DNA from: Thalassospira sp. ER-Se-21-Dark
GTDB lineage: Bacteria > Pseudomonadota > Alphaproteobacteria > Rhodospirillales > Thalassospiraceae
Assembly (NCBI RefSeq): GCF_017922435.1
Contig: NZ_VDEZ01000002.1
Coordinates: 620,001-684,000 of the forward strand
Reading direction: 5' to 3'
DNA length: 64,000 nucleotides
Position 1 is the first letter of the stretch. Each line of letters begins with the position of its first letter. Shown one piece after another: positions 45,031 to 54,424 of this stretch. Position numbers and translations under genes: made by a program. The notes below the pieces were generated by a model. That model made no database searches, was not told the origin of the DNA, and saw nothing but the letters and a program-made list of their open reading frames with translations.

Positions 45031-46086
45031 ATGATGGAAAATTGTGTCAAAAGCGCTGTTTATCACGGAAAACGCCTGTTGCTTGTTTGTGCAGCAAGTG
45101 CGGCGCTTGGCGGCTGTTTGCTCAATTCCGTGCCGGTACCGGTGGTTTATGGCGATGGGGCGAGCTACAGCCCCTATAGCATGCCAAAGCTCAAGAACGG
45201 GGAACGGGTCATCACGGTCGAGCCGGGCGACACAGTTTCGCAGCTTGCCGTGCGCTATCACATGGACTTTATGCAGTTCACCCGCCGCAATGACCTTCGC
45301 GAACCGTATGTAATCTACCCGGGGCAGCGCCTTGTCCTGCCGCCGTGGACACCAAATTACGACAGCCTGCCACCAGATACAGCGGTTGCGTCCAGATCGA
45401 GCACCCCGACCAAAACCGTCACGATTGGCGGCAGACGTCAGGTCGTAAGCGTTCCGGCGAAAGCAACCAGTGCGCCAGCACAGACCGCGCGGCCGACGAC
45501 GACCGTCGCACGCGTATCACCACGCAACGGCGGAAGCATTCCGACGCCAGGACTGAAACCACAGGACTATGCCGCCGCTGCCGAACGTCAGATGGCCTCC
45601 GCCCGCAGCTGGCAGACGGACAGCAAATCGACACCGATTGCTGGGCAGGGCAGCTCTGTGCGTCAGAATGTCACCTTGGCCGATCCATCTGCACGTAAAG
45701 GGTTCATCTGGCCGGTTCAGGGCAAGGTTGTTCTGAAATACGGTGCTGGGACAGGTGGGTTGTTTAATGACGGTATCAATATTCAGGCCAATCGCGGCAC
45801 GCCCATTCTTGCCGCCGACAACGGTGTTGTGACCTATGTCGGCAACGAGTTACGCGGTTTTGGCAACCTGATCCTGATCAAGCATGCAGATAACTTTGTG
45901 ACCGCCTATGCACACACCGAAAGCCCGCTGGTCGCCCGCGGTGATGTTGTGACGCGAGGTCAAAAGATCTCGACGGTTGGTACGACCGGGGCCGTGACCT
46001 TCCCGCAGCTTCACTTCGAAGTCCGCCAGGGTCGCAAATCATCAGACCCGATCAAGTTCCTGCCAAGCGTGATGGTGTCGCGCTAA
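45031..46086 (+). CDS. nlpD: NlpD-like LysM/degenerate M23 lipoprotein
   Basis: A 351-residue envelope lipoprotein. The signal ends in a lipobox LGGC (Cys 29). A LysM domain (about 58-105; ITVEPGDTVSQLAVRYHMDFMQFTRRN) binds peptidoglycan. The C-terminal LytM fold (about 235-345) has lost zinc ligands: the HxGxD motif reads NDGIN, and the HxH motif reads QLH. This loss is the hallmark of NlpD/EnvC activators, which switch on amidases such as AmiA/AmiC during cell separation. The place after surE-pcm matches nlpD in many proteobacteria. ATG 45031 or 45034. Confidence 0.92.
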   Translation: MMENCVKSAVYHGKRLLLVCAASAALGGCLLNSVPVPVVYGDGASYSPYSMPKLKNGERVITVEPGDTVSQLAVRYHMDFMQFTRRNDLREPYVIYPGQRLVLPPWTPNYDSLPPDTAVASRSSTPTKTVTIGGRRQVVSVPAKATSAPAQTARPTTTVARVSPRNGGSIPTPGLKPQDYAAAAERQMASARSWQTDSKSTPIAGQGSSVRQNVTLADPSARKGFIWPVQGKVVLKYGAGTGGLFNDGINIQANRGTPILAADNGVVTYVGNELRGFGNLILIKHADNFVTAYAHTESPLVARGDVVTRGQKISTVGTTGAVTFPQLHFEVRQGRKSSDPIKFLPSVMVSR

Positions 46087-46088
46087 CA

Positions 46089-46120
46089 AAAACACCCGGA
46101 CAATCGGCCCGGGTGTTTTC
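46089..46120 (+). terminator. Terminator after nlpD
   Basis: AACACCCGG / CCGGGTGTT stem followed by TTTC, between nlpD and the converging ATPase gene. Confidence 0.75.
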
Positions 46121-46145
46121 CGTTTTTCCGCTATTTCCGCCTTGG

Positions 46146-47009
46146 CTAATCGATCGATTTGCCAAGTTCGCCGGCGACTTCCTGAATAAACTGCCAGGCA
46201 ACACGGCCCGAACGGCTGCCGCGTGTAACGGTCCATTCCTTGGCACGGGCATGCAACTCTTCAGTTGGGATATCGATCCCGAATTCCTTGGCATAACCTT
46301 CGATGATCTCGAAATAGACGTCTTGCGAGATATTGTGGAAGCCAAGCCAAAGACCGAACCTGTCCGATAGGGATACTTTTTCCTCAACCGCTTCGGACGG
46401 GTTGATCGCCGTGGAGCGTTCATTTTCAATCATGTCACGCGCCATCAGGTGGCGGCGGTTTGACGTTGCATAGAAGATCACATTTTTCGGGCGGCCTTCA
46501 ATGCCGCCATCAAGAACCGCCTTCAGCGACTTGTAGCTTTCGTCATGCATGTCAAAAGACAAGTCATCGCAGAACAAAATAGTGCGGCGACCACCTTCTT
46601 GCAGGATGTGCAAAAGGTCGGGCAGGGTCGGAATATCTTCACGATGAATTTCGACCAATGCCAGCGATGCCGGGCTTTCAGCATTGATCTTGGCATGCAT
46701 CGCCTTGACGATGGAGCTTTTACCGGTTCCACGCGCACCCCAAAGCAATGCGTTGTTGGCCGGCAGGCCATCGGCAAAGCGCTTGGTGTTGTTATAAAGG
46801 ATTTCCTTTTGCTGTCCGATACCCTGAAGAAGCCCGATATCGACGCGGTTCACGTTCCGAACCGGTTGCAAGTAGCTTGTTCGTGCCTGCCAGACAAAGG
46901 CATCGGCGGCGGTCAGATCATTTTTGGCGCGCGCGGGCGGTGCCATGCGTTCAAGCGCTGTGGCAATTCGTTCGAGTGTGGGCAAAAGTTTATCGAAATC
47001 GCTACTCAT
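46146..47009 (-). CDS. AAA-type ATPase of the DUF815 family
   Basis: A 287-residue cytoplasmic ATPase. The P-loop is WGARGTGKSS, the Walker B segment TILFCDDLSF, and a sensor-like NVIFYATSNRRHL follows, then a small C-terminal helical domain. DUF815 proteins are common and uncharacterised; homologues are described as ATP-binding regulators. It is monocistronic and divergent from yajC. Confidence 0.9.
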   Translation of the reverse strand: MSSDFDKLLPTLERIATALERMAPPARAKNDLTAADAFVWQARTSYLQPVRNVNRVDIGLLQGIGQQKEILYNNTKRFADGLPANNALLWGARGTGKSSIVKAMHAKINAESPASLALVEIHREDIPTLPDLLHILQEGGRRTILFCDDLSFDMHDESYKSLKAVLDGGIEGRPKNVIFYATSNRRHLMARDMIENERSTAINPSEAVEEKVSLSDRFGLWLGFHNISQDVYFEIIEGYAKEFGIDIPTEELHARAKEWTVTRGSRSGRVAWQFIQEVAGELGKSID

Positions 47010-47173
47010 CGGGGCCTCTTGGGTGTTTCTTTTTTCCGGTGACGTTTTTTGTTGGCCGGAAAGCTAGCACATTAGGATGCCAATGGAAGTGTTTGTTCTA
47101 AGGGCCTTCGTGCAACACAAGGTGAACAAAAGCACACAAGTGCCGATTTTACCGCTTTGAAACCGGTTCTCCC

Positions 47174-47200
47174 TTGCTTTGGCGTAACACCCCGTTATAT
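47174..47200 (+). promoter_or_regulatory. Possible yajC-secDF promoter
   Basis: TTGCTT and TTATAT with a 15- or 16-base spacer, about 45 bases before the yajC start. Confidence 0.35.
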
Positions 47201-47230
47201 TCCGGCAGTTGATATTTTTTGTTCTGAGGA

Positions 47231-47246
47231 ATTAGGAGTTCCTAAT
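47231..47246 (+). promoter_or_regulatory. Hairpin enclosing the yajC ribosome site
   Basis: ATTAGG-AGTT-CCTAAT: the AGGAG site lies in the left arm and loop, and the ATG overlaps the right arm. The stem is weak (6 bp), so any effect on translation is uncertain. Confidence 0.4.
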
Positions 47247-47622
47247 GTTTATTTCGACGGCTTACGCTCAGGCCGCTGGTGGTGCAGACGGTGCTGGTGC
47301 ACTGATGCAGTTTGCGCCGCTGATCCTGATTTTTGTTGTTTTCTATTTCCTGCTTATTCGTCCTCAGCAGAAAAAGCAGAAAGAACATAAGGCAATGCTT
47401 GAGGCGATCCGTCGTGGCGACAAGATCGTCACCGCTGGTGGCCTGATTGGTACCGTTGCCAAGGTTGTTGGCGACGATGAACTGTCGGTCGAGATCGCCG
47501 AAGGTGTGAAAGTCAAAGTCGCACGTGGCATGGTTTCAACGGTTCTTTCAAAAACCGAACCGGCCAAAGGCGATGCCAAAGACGAAAAAGAAGAAAAAGC
47601 AGAAGAGACCAAGAAAGACTAA
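47245..47622 (+). CDS. yajC: Preprotein translocase subunit YajC
   Basis: A 125-residue SecDF-associated protein with one membrane helix (MQFAPLILIFVVFYFLLI) followed by RPQQKKQKEHKAML, the family hallmark, then a small beta domain (GDKIVTAGGLIGTVAKV) and a highly charged tail. It is the first gene of yajC-secD-secF. Confidence 0.97.
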   Translation: MFISTAYAQAAGGADGAGALMQFAPLILIFVVFYFLLIRPQQKKQKEHKAMLEAIRRGDKIVTAGGLIGTVAKVVGDDELSVEIAEGVKVKVARGMVSTVLSKTEPAKGDAKDEKEEKAEETKKD

Positions 47623-47764
47623 TCTCTTCGTATCAAGTGAGGCGGGGCAGTTGGCTCCGCCTTCTTGCATTTTGCCGGTGGCCTGAAGCGGTACCAAATA
47701 CCCGTTGTTCCAAGAACCTTGGAACCAGACCAAGGTTGACCCTGACAGATCCGGTCACAAACAC

Positions 47765-49330
47765 ATGCTTTATTTTACCAAATGGAAAGCAGCACTGGTC
47801 CTTCTGGTGTGTGCTTTGGGCGTAATCTACGCTGCGCCAAACTTCCTGCCGTCGGGCACTCTGGCGACTGAGTCCAGTTACCTGCCGGGCAAACAGATCA
47901 ATCTCGGCCTCGATCTTCGTGGCGGCTCGCACATGCTGCTTGAAGTCGACACCGACAGTGTCCTGCGCGAACGTTATGACGCGCTTGCCGATGCGATCCG
48001 CACTGAACTGCGTCAGGAACAAATCCGTAACCGTCCGCGTGAAGCCACGGCCAACGGTGCCGAGATTACCATTCTGCGGGCCGATGACGTTGAAAAGGCG
48101 CGTGAAATCGCGCGCACCGCGGAACCGAATACCGAACTGAGCGGCGAGGGGAACAACATCGTTGTGACCTATAACGAAGTCGCTTATCGCGAACTGATTG
48201 ACCGTGCGATTGCACAGTCGCTGGAAGTTGTCCGTCGTCGTGTTGACGAACTGGGCACCACTGAACCATCCATCCAGCGCCAGGGCGAAAACCGCATCGT
48301 TGTTCAGGTTCCGGGTCTTGATGATCCGTCGCGCCTGCGTGACATCCTGGGCCGTACGGCAAAGATGAACTTCCATCTTGTGAATAACGAAAAAACGGCC
48401 GCCGATGCACGTGCAACCGGCCTTCCGCCGGGAACCATGATTCTGCCGTCGGCGGATGAAGGCGACGGCATCCGCGAATATCTGGTTGATCGTCGTATCG
48501 TTGTCTCAGGTGACAACCTTGTCGACTCTCAGCCAACCTTCAGTGACGGTCGTCCGGTTGTTTCCTTCCGCTTTGATGCGGCAGGTGGAGCACGATTTGG
48601 CGATATCACCAGCAAAAATGCCGGTCGTGGTCTTGCCATCGTTCTTGATGGTGAAGTGATTTCCGCACCACGCATCAACGAACCGATCCTTGGCGGTAAT
48701 GGTATCATTACCGGCCAATTCAGCGTTCAGGAAGCCAACGATCTTTCGCTGCTTCTGCGTGCGGGTGCATTGCCCGCACCGATGCAGATCCTTGAAGAAC
48801 GCTCGGTTGGTCCGGGCCTTGGTCAGGATTCAGTCGAGGCCGGCGAATTTGCTGCCGTTCTTGGTCTGGTGTTTGTGATTGCCTTCATGGTGATCAGCTA
48901 TGGCCGGTTTGGCGTCTATGCCGACATTGCGCTTATGATGAACCTGATCCTTGTTCTGGCGGTGATGTCTGTTCTTCAGGCGACCCTGACCTTGCCGGGA
49001 ATTGCGGGTATCGTTCTGACCGTCGGTATGGCGGTTGATGCCAACGTGCTGATCTTTGAACGCATCCGCGAGGAACGCCGCAACGGCCGTACAATCATCA
49101 ATGCGATTGATGCCGGTTATCGCAGCGCCATGTCGACCATTCTTGACGCCAATATCACGACCCTGATTGCAGCCCTTGTGCTGTTTAGCTTCGGGTCTGG
49201 TCCGATCAAGGGCTTTGCCGTGACACTGGCCATCGGCATTATCACCTCAATGTTCTCGGCGATCTGGCTGACCCGGCTGCTCATTGCAGCATGGGTAAAA
49301 CGCAGCCGTCCGACCGAGTTGGTCATTTAA
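47765..49330 (+). CDS. secD: Protein translocase subunit SecD
   Basis: A 521-residue RND-type membrane protein with six helices and a large periplasmic domain. It uses proton flow to complete Sec export. INLGLDLRGGSHMLLEVD is the D1 motif, and the IVLTVGMAVDANVLIFERIREE helix holds the conserved Asp. The start MLYFTKWKAALV is typical; frame extension to 47705 is rejected. secF follows after 19 bases. Confidence 0.97.
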   Translation: MLYFTKWKAALVLLVCALGVIYAAPNFLPSGTLATESSYLPGKQINLGLDLRGGSHMLLEVDTDSVLRERYDALADAIRTELRQEQIRNRPREATANGAEITILRADDVEKAREIARTAEPNTELSGEGNNIVVTYNEVAYRELIDRAIAQSLEVVRRRVDELGTTEPSIQRQGENRIVVQVPGLDDPSRLRDILGRTAKMNFHLVNNEKTAADARATGLPPGTMILPSADEGDGIREYLVDRRIVVSGDNLVDSQPTFSDGRPVVSFRFDAAGGARFGDITSKNAGRGLAIVLDGEVISAPRINEPILGGNGIITGQFSVQEANDLSLLLRAGALPAPMQILEERSVGPGLGQDSVEAGEFAAVLGLVFVIAFMVISYGRFGVYADIALMMNLILVLAVMSVLQATLTLPGIAGIVLTVGMAVDANVLIFERIREERRNGRTIINAIDAGYRSAMSTILDANITTLIAALVLFSFGSGPIKGFAVTLAIGIITSMFSAIWLTRLLIAAWVKRSRPTELVI

Positions 49331-49349
49331 GGAAGGGAACAGGGAAGAT

Positions 49350-50279
49350 ATGAAACCTTTACATCTTATCCCGGATGACGTGAATATCCCGTTCCTTAAA
49401 TTCCGGAAGATATTCTATATCGCGTCTTTGCTGATGGTGCTGGCGTCGGTCGGTTTGTTCTTCACCAAAGGTCTTAACTTCGGGATCGATTTCCGGGGCG
49501 GCATTCTGGTTGAAATCAAGACCAACGGTCCGGCCGATATCAATGCGCTGCGTGACAATCTTGGCAGCCTCGGCCTTGGCGATGTTTCCATTCAGGAATT
49601 CGGCGAGCCCGATGATGTCCTGATCCAGTTGCAGCGTCAGGATGGGGATGAAGAAGCCCAGATGGCGGCCCTTGCGGCTGTCACCGACGCACTTGGTGAT
49701 GACGTCACCATTCGCCGTAGTGAACTTGTGGGTCCGAAAGTCGGGGGCGAGCTCAAGGAAGCCGGATTCTATTCGGTCGTGATCTCGTTGTTCCTGATCA
49801 TGGTCTATATCTGGGTTCGGTTCGAATGGCAGTTCGCTGTCGCGTCGGTTGCAGCCTTGCTGCATGACGTCTTGATCACCATCGGTTTCTTTGTAATCAC
49901 CGGTGTTCAGTTCGATCTGGCGACCTTGGCAGCGGTTCTGACGGTTGCGGGTTATTCGATCAACGATACGGTTGTTGTGTTTGACCGTATCCGTGAATAT
50001 CTGCGCAAGTTCCGCAAGATGGAAATCCCGGATTTGCTGGACCTGTCGATCAACTCGACGCTTTCACGCACGACCATGACGTCGTTTACGACGTTGCTGG
50101 CACTCATTGCCTTGTTCGTGTTCGGCGGCGAAGCAATCCGTGGTTTCACCATGGCGTTGATCTTTGGCATCGTGATCGGGACCTATTCCTCGATCTGTGT
50201 CGCGTCACCGCTACTGATTGTCCTTCGCCTCAAACGTAAAATTCCCGAGGCAGAGGAAGGCCAGGAAGCTGGCGCCTGA
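49350..50279 (+). CDS. secF: Protein translocase subunit SecF
   Basis: A 309-residue partner of SecD with six helices, the N-terminal GLNFGIDFRGGILVEI motif and the VAGYSINDTVVVFDRIREYL helix. Together with SecD and YajC it acts in the inner membrane. A hairpin terminator follows. Confidence 0.97.
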   Translation: MKPLHLIPDDVNIPFLKFRKIFYIASLLMVLASVGLFFTKGLNFGIDFRGGILVEIKTNGPADINALRDNLGSLGLGDVSIQEFGEPDDVLIQLQRQDGDEEAQMAALAAVTDALGDDVTIRRSELVGPKVGGELKEAGFYSVVISLFLIMVYIWVRFEWQFAVASVAALLHDVLITIGFFVITGVQFDLATLAAVLTVAGYSINDTVVVFDRIREYLRKFRKMEIPDLLDLSINSTLSRTTMTSFTTLLALIALFVFGGEAIRGFTMALIFGIVIGTYSSICVASPLLIVLRLKRKIPEAEEGQEAGA

Positions 50280-50311
50280 TCCACCGGGTTGGATTTATAG
50301 ACATTTACACT

Positions 50312-50353
50312 ATGGCCGGGTTTGTGAGAAAACAGACCCGGCCATTTCTTTGC
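50312..50353 (+). terminator. Terminator after secF
   Basis: ATGGCCGGGT / ACCCGGCCAT stem with inner pairing and TTTCTTT after it. Confidence 0.8.
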
Positions 50354-50431
50354 GGGATTTGATCGTTTGCGGTCTTTGGTTTCCGTGCCTAGAGAGCCGA
50401 TAAAAAGTCCATTAAAAACTGGCTGCAACCG

Positions 50432-51343
50432 ATGAAATCCCATATCGCATCGAATCCCGAACATCGCGCAAATCTGATCGGCAGCATCTGGATGATGGCT
50501 GCGATGATCGCGTTTTCTTTCGAGGATGCGTTTGTTAAGGCTGTCTCAGAAACCCATGCCGTCGGTCAGGTCCTGGTTGTGTTTGGGGTCGGTGGGGCTC
50601 TCCTGTTTGCAGGTGTCGCGCGGATCAACAAACAGCGCTTGCTTAATCCTGATGTGCTGTCGCGTGCGATGGGCATACGGATCATTTTTGAAGTTATTGG
50701 CCGGTTGTTTTATGTCCTCGCATTGGCACTGACGCCGCTTTCATCGACGACCGCCATTCTTCAGGCAACGCCGATTATTGTCGTTCTTGGAGCCGCCGTC
50801 CTGTTTGGCGAAAAGGTAGGCTGGAGAAGATGGACGGCAATCATCGTCGGATTGTTTGGCGTTTTGATTATTTTGCGTCCGACCGCTGACAGCTTTTCTG
50901 CGTTATCCCTGCTTGCCGTCATCGGTACGATTGGCTTTGCCGGGCGTGATCTTGCCAGCCGTGCCGCGCCGGTATCACTAAGTACGTCTATCCTCGGTTT
51001 TTACGGCTTTGTGGCCATTATTTTGGCGGGTATCGTGTTTTCATTGTGGGATGGAAAAGCGTTCACGTGGATGAATACGCAAAGCTTTTCGTATTTCGTT
51101 GGCGCAATCCTGATGGGGGCGTTTGCCTACGCCGCCTTAATGAAAGCGATGCGCAGTGGCGATGTTTCCGCAGTTACACCATTCAGGTACACCCGCTTGT
51201 TGTTTGGTATTGCATTGGGCATGATCCTGTTTGGCGAGGAGCCCGACATGTTGATGATGGTCGGTTGCGGTGTCGTCGTTTTATCCGGGCTGTTCATTCT
51301 TTGGCGCAGAAAAATTACCGAAGAGCACCTCGACACTCCGTGA
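50432..51343 (+). CDS. DMT superfamily (EamA) transporter
   Basis: A 303-residue membrane protein with ten hydrophobic segments in two EamA repeats (for example LTPLSSTTAILQATPIIVVLGAAVLFGEKVGWRRW in the first half). Substrates of this family are amino acids, sugars and other metabolites and cannot be predicted here. The gene sits between secF and the Mth938 gene, which I recall as adjacent in related bacteria, so it may be an insertion. Confidence 0.9.
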   Translation: MKSHIASNPEHRANLIGSIWMMAAMIAFSFEDAFVKAVSETHAVGQVLVVFGVGGALLFAGVARINKQRLLNPDVLSRAMGIRIIFEVIGRLFYVLALALTPLSSTTAILQATPIIVVLGAAVLFGEKVGWRRWTAIIVGLFGVLIILRPTADSFSALSLLAVIGTIGFAGRDLASRAAPVSLSTSILGFYGFVAIILAGIVFSLWDGKAFTWMNTQSFSYFVGAILMGAFAYAALMKAMRSGDVSAVTPFRYTRLLFGIALGMILFGEEPDMLMMVGCGVVVLSGLFILWRRKITEEHLDTP

Positions 51344-51396
51344 ATTCCAGACTAAGTCCAATTCAGATTAATCGAACAACCGCAAATGGGGCCAGC

Positions 51397-51777
51397 ATGT
51401 CTCTTGAAGTAAGTACCTTGGTCGCCGAAGGCAGTAAAATGGTCACCAGCTATGGCGACGGCATTTTTCGATTTGGCGAAGAAACGGTTACGGGATCGAT
51501 CCTGCTGTTTCCTGAAGCCGTCTATTCATGGAACGTTGCGACAAAAGACGACATCACGCCGGACTCTTTTTCACGGGTGATCGAAAAGGCCGACGAAATC
51601 GAGATCCTGTTGCTTGGAATGGGGACACGTCTAACACCTGTCCCGCTTGAGTGGCGCCAGGCGCTCAAGCCACACGGTATTGTCATCGAGCCAATGGATA
51701 CCGGTGCTGCTTGCCGGACCTACAATGTGCTGGTGTCCGAGGCGCGTCGCGTCGCCGCGGCGATGATTGCTGTCTAA
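51397..51777 (+). CDS. Mth938-like domain protein (NDUFAF3 homologue)
   Basis: A 126-residue single-domain protein of the Mth938/DUF498 fold. VTSYGDGIFRFGEETVTGSILLFP, then IEILLLGMGTRLTPVPLEWRQALKPHGI and DTGAACRTYNVLVSEARRVAAAMI are characteristic. The mitochondrial homologue NDUFAF3 is a complex I assembly factor, and in alphaproteobacteria this gene tends to lie beside secDF. The ATG at 51397 follows GGGG. An open frame running back into the DMT gene is a shadow. Confidence 0.92.
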   Translation: MSLEVSTLVAEGSKMVTSYGDGIFRFGEETVTGSILLFPEAVYSWNVATKDDITPDSFSRVIEKADEIEILLLGMGTRLTPVPLEWRQALKPHGIVIEPMDTGAACRTYNVLVSEARRVAAAMIAV

Positions 51778-51788
51778 ACGATAAAACA

Positions 51789-53138
51789 CTAGGCAAAGAA
51801 CTTCTGCAGTTCATGGCGGATATCAAGCACGCTTGAAAAAAGTGCCGCCGGTCCCGGGGCCTGATCGATCGGGAAGACATCCCCACACAGAAATACGTTT
51901 CTCCATGGTGCCCGCAGTTGCTGTCGGCTGGCGGCCATTCCCGGCGTCATTTCAGGAAACGGAGCTTCGGCGTTGATGAACAAGTGGTTGGGATGCAGTG
52001 CATTTTCCGCATTGTCCGATCGCGTTTGCAAATCAAGATTAAGGTACTGGTCACAGAGCCAGACACAACGTTGCCAGACAAGCTGCGCAAATTGATCGGC
52101 GTTCTGGGTATCTTGCAATTGCAAGCTGCTGTTCAGGCTTACCTGAAGATGACGACGATTACAGTAGATCGCACGCACGATATCATCACCGACCAGCAGG
52201 GCTTGTGGTTCCGCAAATGGTTTGCGCATTTCAAACGTCATGCAGCGCCGATGTGCAGGTGCGGGTGAAATCCCGATATCGGGTACCGCATCGCATAATG
52301 GTTTGGGGTGCAGGGCCAGAACAACGGCATCATCAGGGTTCAGAACAATCTGACTGTCATCTTCGAACAGCAAATCGGTCGCGTAGTCCGAAGTGCTGTC
52401 GATATCGCCGAGTTTTGTTCGACTTTTGATAGTCCCGCCCGCAGCAACGAACCGTTCACGCAGAGCAGGCAGGGCGATATCGTTGAGGATAATCGGATCA
52501 ACCGCCGCAAACACCGGTTCATGATGGCGCGCCAGCATCCCGCGTAATTTTGGGACCAGGACCCGCGCCAACAGGGACTTGGAACATCGATGGGCAGGCA
52601 TGGAAAACAGAACTTCAGCCAGAACAGTAAGCGCATCACGATGATAGGTGCCGGGCTGATGGGCTTTGTCGTCAGAGTCAAATGCACCCGATGAGAACGT
52701 GCTGTCGAGCCGGTTTTCTTCACTGGCTGATCTTTGTTGCCAAAGTGTCAGTGCGGTATAGGCACGCGCCGCAATGCTTATCCGCCGGGAAATCAGTGCC
52801 CGCGATATACCCTGATCAAGCGATACAATGGCGGGTTTGCGACGCCCCCGTTTCAATCCCATCACACAATGGGCCGGTCTGATCAGTTTTGTTGGGATTT
52901 CCGGGTAGCCGGCAAAGAAATCGGCAACCAGTCCCGACGGATCATAAAATATCTCTGGCTCTGCTGTTTTGTGGCTTTCGGGTGCTGTATGCATGCCGCG
53001 CGTCCAGCGGCTTTCAAATGGCTCGGCCTCGTCATATAGCGTCACGTCAAAGCCGTCCTCGGCCATGCAGGTGGCAAGTGCCGAACCGGCCAGACCGCCG
53101 CCAATAATGTGTAAGCTTCCGGACGCAAATGATGCCAT
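51789..53138 (-). CDS. FAD-dependent oxidoreductase, possibly HpnE/desaturase-like
   Basis: A 449-residue flavoprotein with the N-terminal dinucleotide motif LHIIGGGLAGSALATCMAEDG and the C-terminal FLCGDVFPIDQAPGPAALFSSV that closes the FAD site. The overall layout recalls amine-oxidase-type enzymes and the squalene-associated desaturase HpnE, and a phytoene-synthase-like gene lies nearby. The middle part is not recognisable to me. It is transcribed against its neighbours and does not share an operon with them. Confidence 0.65.
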   Translation of the reverse strand: MASFASGSLHIIGGGLAGSALATCMAEDGFDVTLYDEAEPFESRWTRGMHTAPESHKTAEPEIFYDPSGLVADFFAGYPEIPTKLIRPAHCVMGLKRGRRKPAIVSLDQGISRALISRRISIAARAYTALTLWQQRSASEENRLDSTFSSGAFDSDDKAHQPGTYHRDALTVLAEVLFSMPAHRCSKSLLARVLVPKLRGMLARHHEPVFAAVDPIILNDIALPALRERFVAAGGTIKSRTKLGDIDSTSDYATDLLFEDDSQIVLNPDDAVVLALHPKPLCDAVPDIGISPAPAHRRCMTFEMRKPFAEPQALLVGDDIVRAIYCNRRHLQVSLNSSLQLQDTQNADQFAQLVWQRCVWLCDQYLNLDLQTRSDNAENALHPNHLFINAEAPFPEMTPGMAASRQQLRAPWRNVFLCGDVFPIDQAPGPAALFSSVLDIRHELQKFFA

Positions 53139-53246
53139 ATGCCTGAGCCAATTTAGTTGTTATACAGAGGCCAGAGAACGATGTGCTACATAGTCGTACC
53201 AAGTCAGAAGTCGTAATAACCTTAACATCAGAACAGCTTACAAGCC

Positions 53247-54419
53247 ATGGATGAAATCACGACCGAACTGGACAACCTGAACGAAGAGGTGATCGGCCAC
53301 ATGAATTCGTGGGTCGATATGCTTGGCGGCGGGGAGATCGGAAGGCTTGTTGGTGCTGCCTTGGTGCTGCTTGTTTTCTTTATCTTCAAGCGGGTTCTGG
53401 TGCGTGGTGCGCTTGCTATCTTGCGTCGGATTGCACAGCAGCGTTCAGAAAGCATGATGGGCAATGTGCTTGATGCCTTTGCCTTGCCGTTGCAGGCTTT
53501 GTTCATGCTGCTTGGCGTTTATTTCGCAACCGAGGTGCTGACACTCCCCGAAGAAATTGATGCCTTTGCTGTTGAGGCTATTTCAGTCGCCGCCGGTTTC
53601 TGTGTCTTTTGGGCGCTGTTTCGCGCTGTGGAGCCGTTGGGCGTATCGTTAAATCGGCTGGTCGGCCGGTTTGGTGCCGGGCTTGGCGATGATCTGCGCC
53701 AATTCTTCATTCGTGGGGTAAAGACCCTGATCGTCGTAATTGGCGGCGTTATCATTTTGGAAAACTGGGGCATTGATGTTTCAGCGTTCCTTGGTGGTCT
53801 TGGCCTTGCCGGGATGGCGGTTGCGTTGGCGGCAAAGGATTCTGTTGCCAATATCTTTGGCGGCCTGACGATTTTCGCCGACAACCTGTATAAGCGCGGC
53901 GACTGGATAGAAACACCGCACTTCGAAGGAACGGTTGAGGTCGTGGGCCTGCGGGCGACCAAGGTACGTACCTTTGCCAAGGCGCTGGTTACGATGCCGA
54001 ACGCCCAGATCGTTGATTCGCCCGTGATCAACTGGTCGCGCATGACACATCGTCGGATCAAGATGGTGATTGGTCTGGAATATCGAACGACTGCTAAACA
54101 AATGGAAGCGATCGTCGACAAGTTGCGCGATTTTCTGAAGAATGATGAAGATGTTGCACAGACCGATGTCGCCCAAATGGTGCATTTGTCCGACTTTGGT
54201 GCCAGTTCGATCAATATTGATCTTTATTACTTCACCAAAACCACTGACTGGGTGACGTGGCGCGATATTCGCAACCGTCACATCATTGCGTTCAAACGTA
54301 TTGTCGAGGAAGAGGACGCTGCTTTCGCATTCCCGTCGCAATCGCTATATGTCGAAAGCATGCCGGAAATCATCAACAGCCCAAAAGACGATCAACGTTC
54401 AGAACGTAAGATCGGATAG
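53247..54419 (+). CDS. MscS family mechanosensitive ion channel
   Basis: A 390-residue channel with four or five helices. The pore helix GGLGLAGMAVALAAKDSVANIFGGLTI has the Gly/Ala pattern of TM3, followed by the beta domain (RGDWIETPHFEGTVEVVGLRATKVRTF and MPNAQIVDSPVINWSR). It releases solutes on osmotic downshock. It lies 5 bases before the phytoene-synthase-like gene and is probably co-transcribed with it. Confidence 0.93.
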   Translation: MDEITTELDNLNEEVIGHMNSWVDMLGGGEIGRLVGAALVLLVFFIFKRVLVRGALAILRRIAQQRSESMMGNVLDAFALPLQALFMLLGVYFATEVLTLPEEIDAFAVEAISVAAGFCVFWALFRAVEPLGVSLNRLVGRFGAGLGDDLRQFFIRGVKTLIVVIGGVIILENWGIDVSAFLGGLGLAGMAVALAAKDSVANIFGGLTIFADNLYKRGDWIETPHFEGTVEVVGLRATKVRTFAKALVTMPNAQIVDSPVINWSRMTHRRIKMVIGLEYRTTAKQMEAIVDKLRDFLKNDEDVAQTDVAQMVHLSDFGASSINIDLYYFTKTTDWVTWRDIRNRHIIAFKRIVEEEDAAFAFPSQSLYVESMPEIINSPKDDQRSERKIG

Positions 54420-54424
54420 GATAA

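Noticed and set aside
51046-51396. Upstream extension of the Mth938 gene
   Set aside because: It reads through the DMT transporter gene in another frame; the ATG at 51397 has a ribosome site and the correct family N-terminus.
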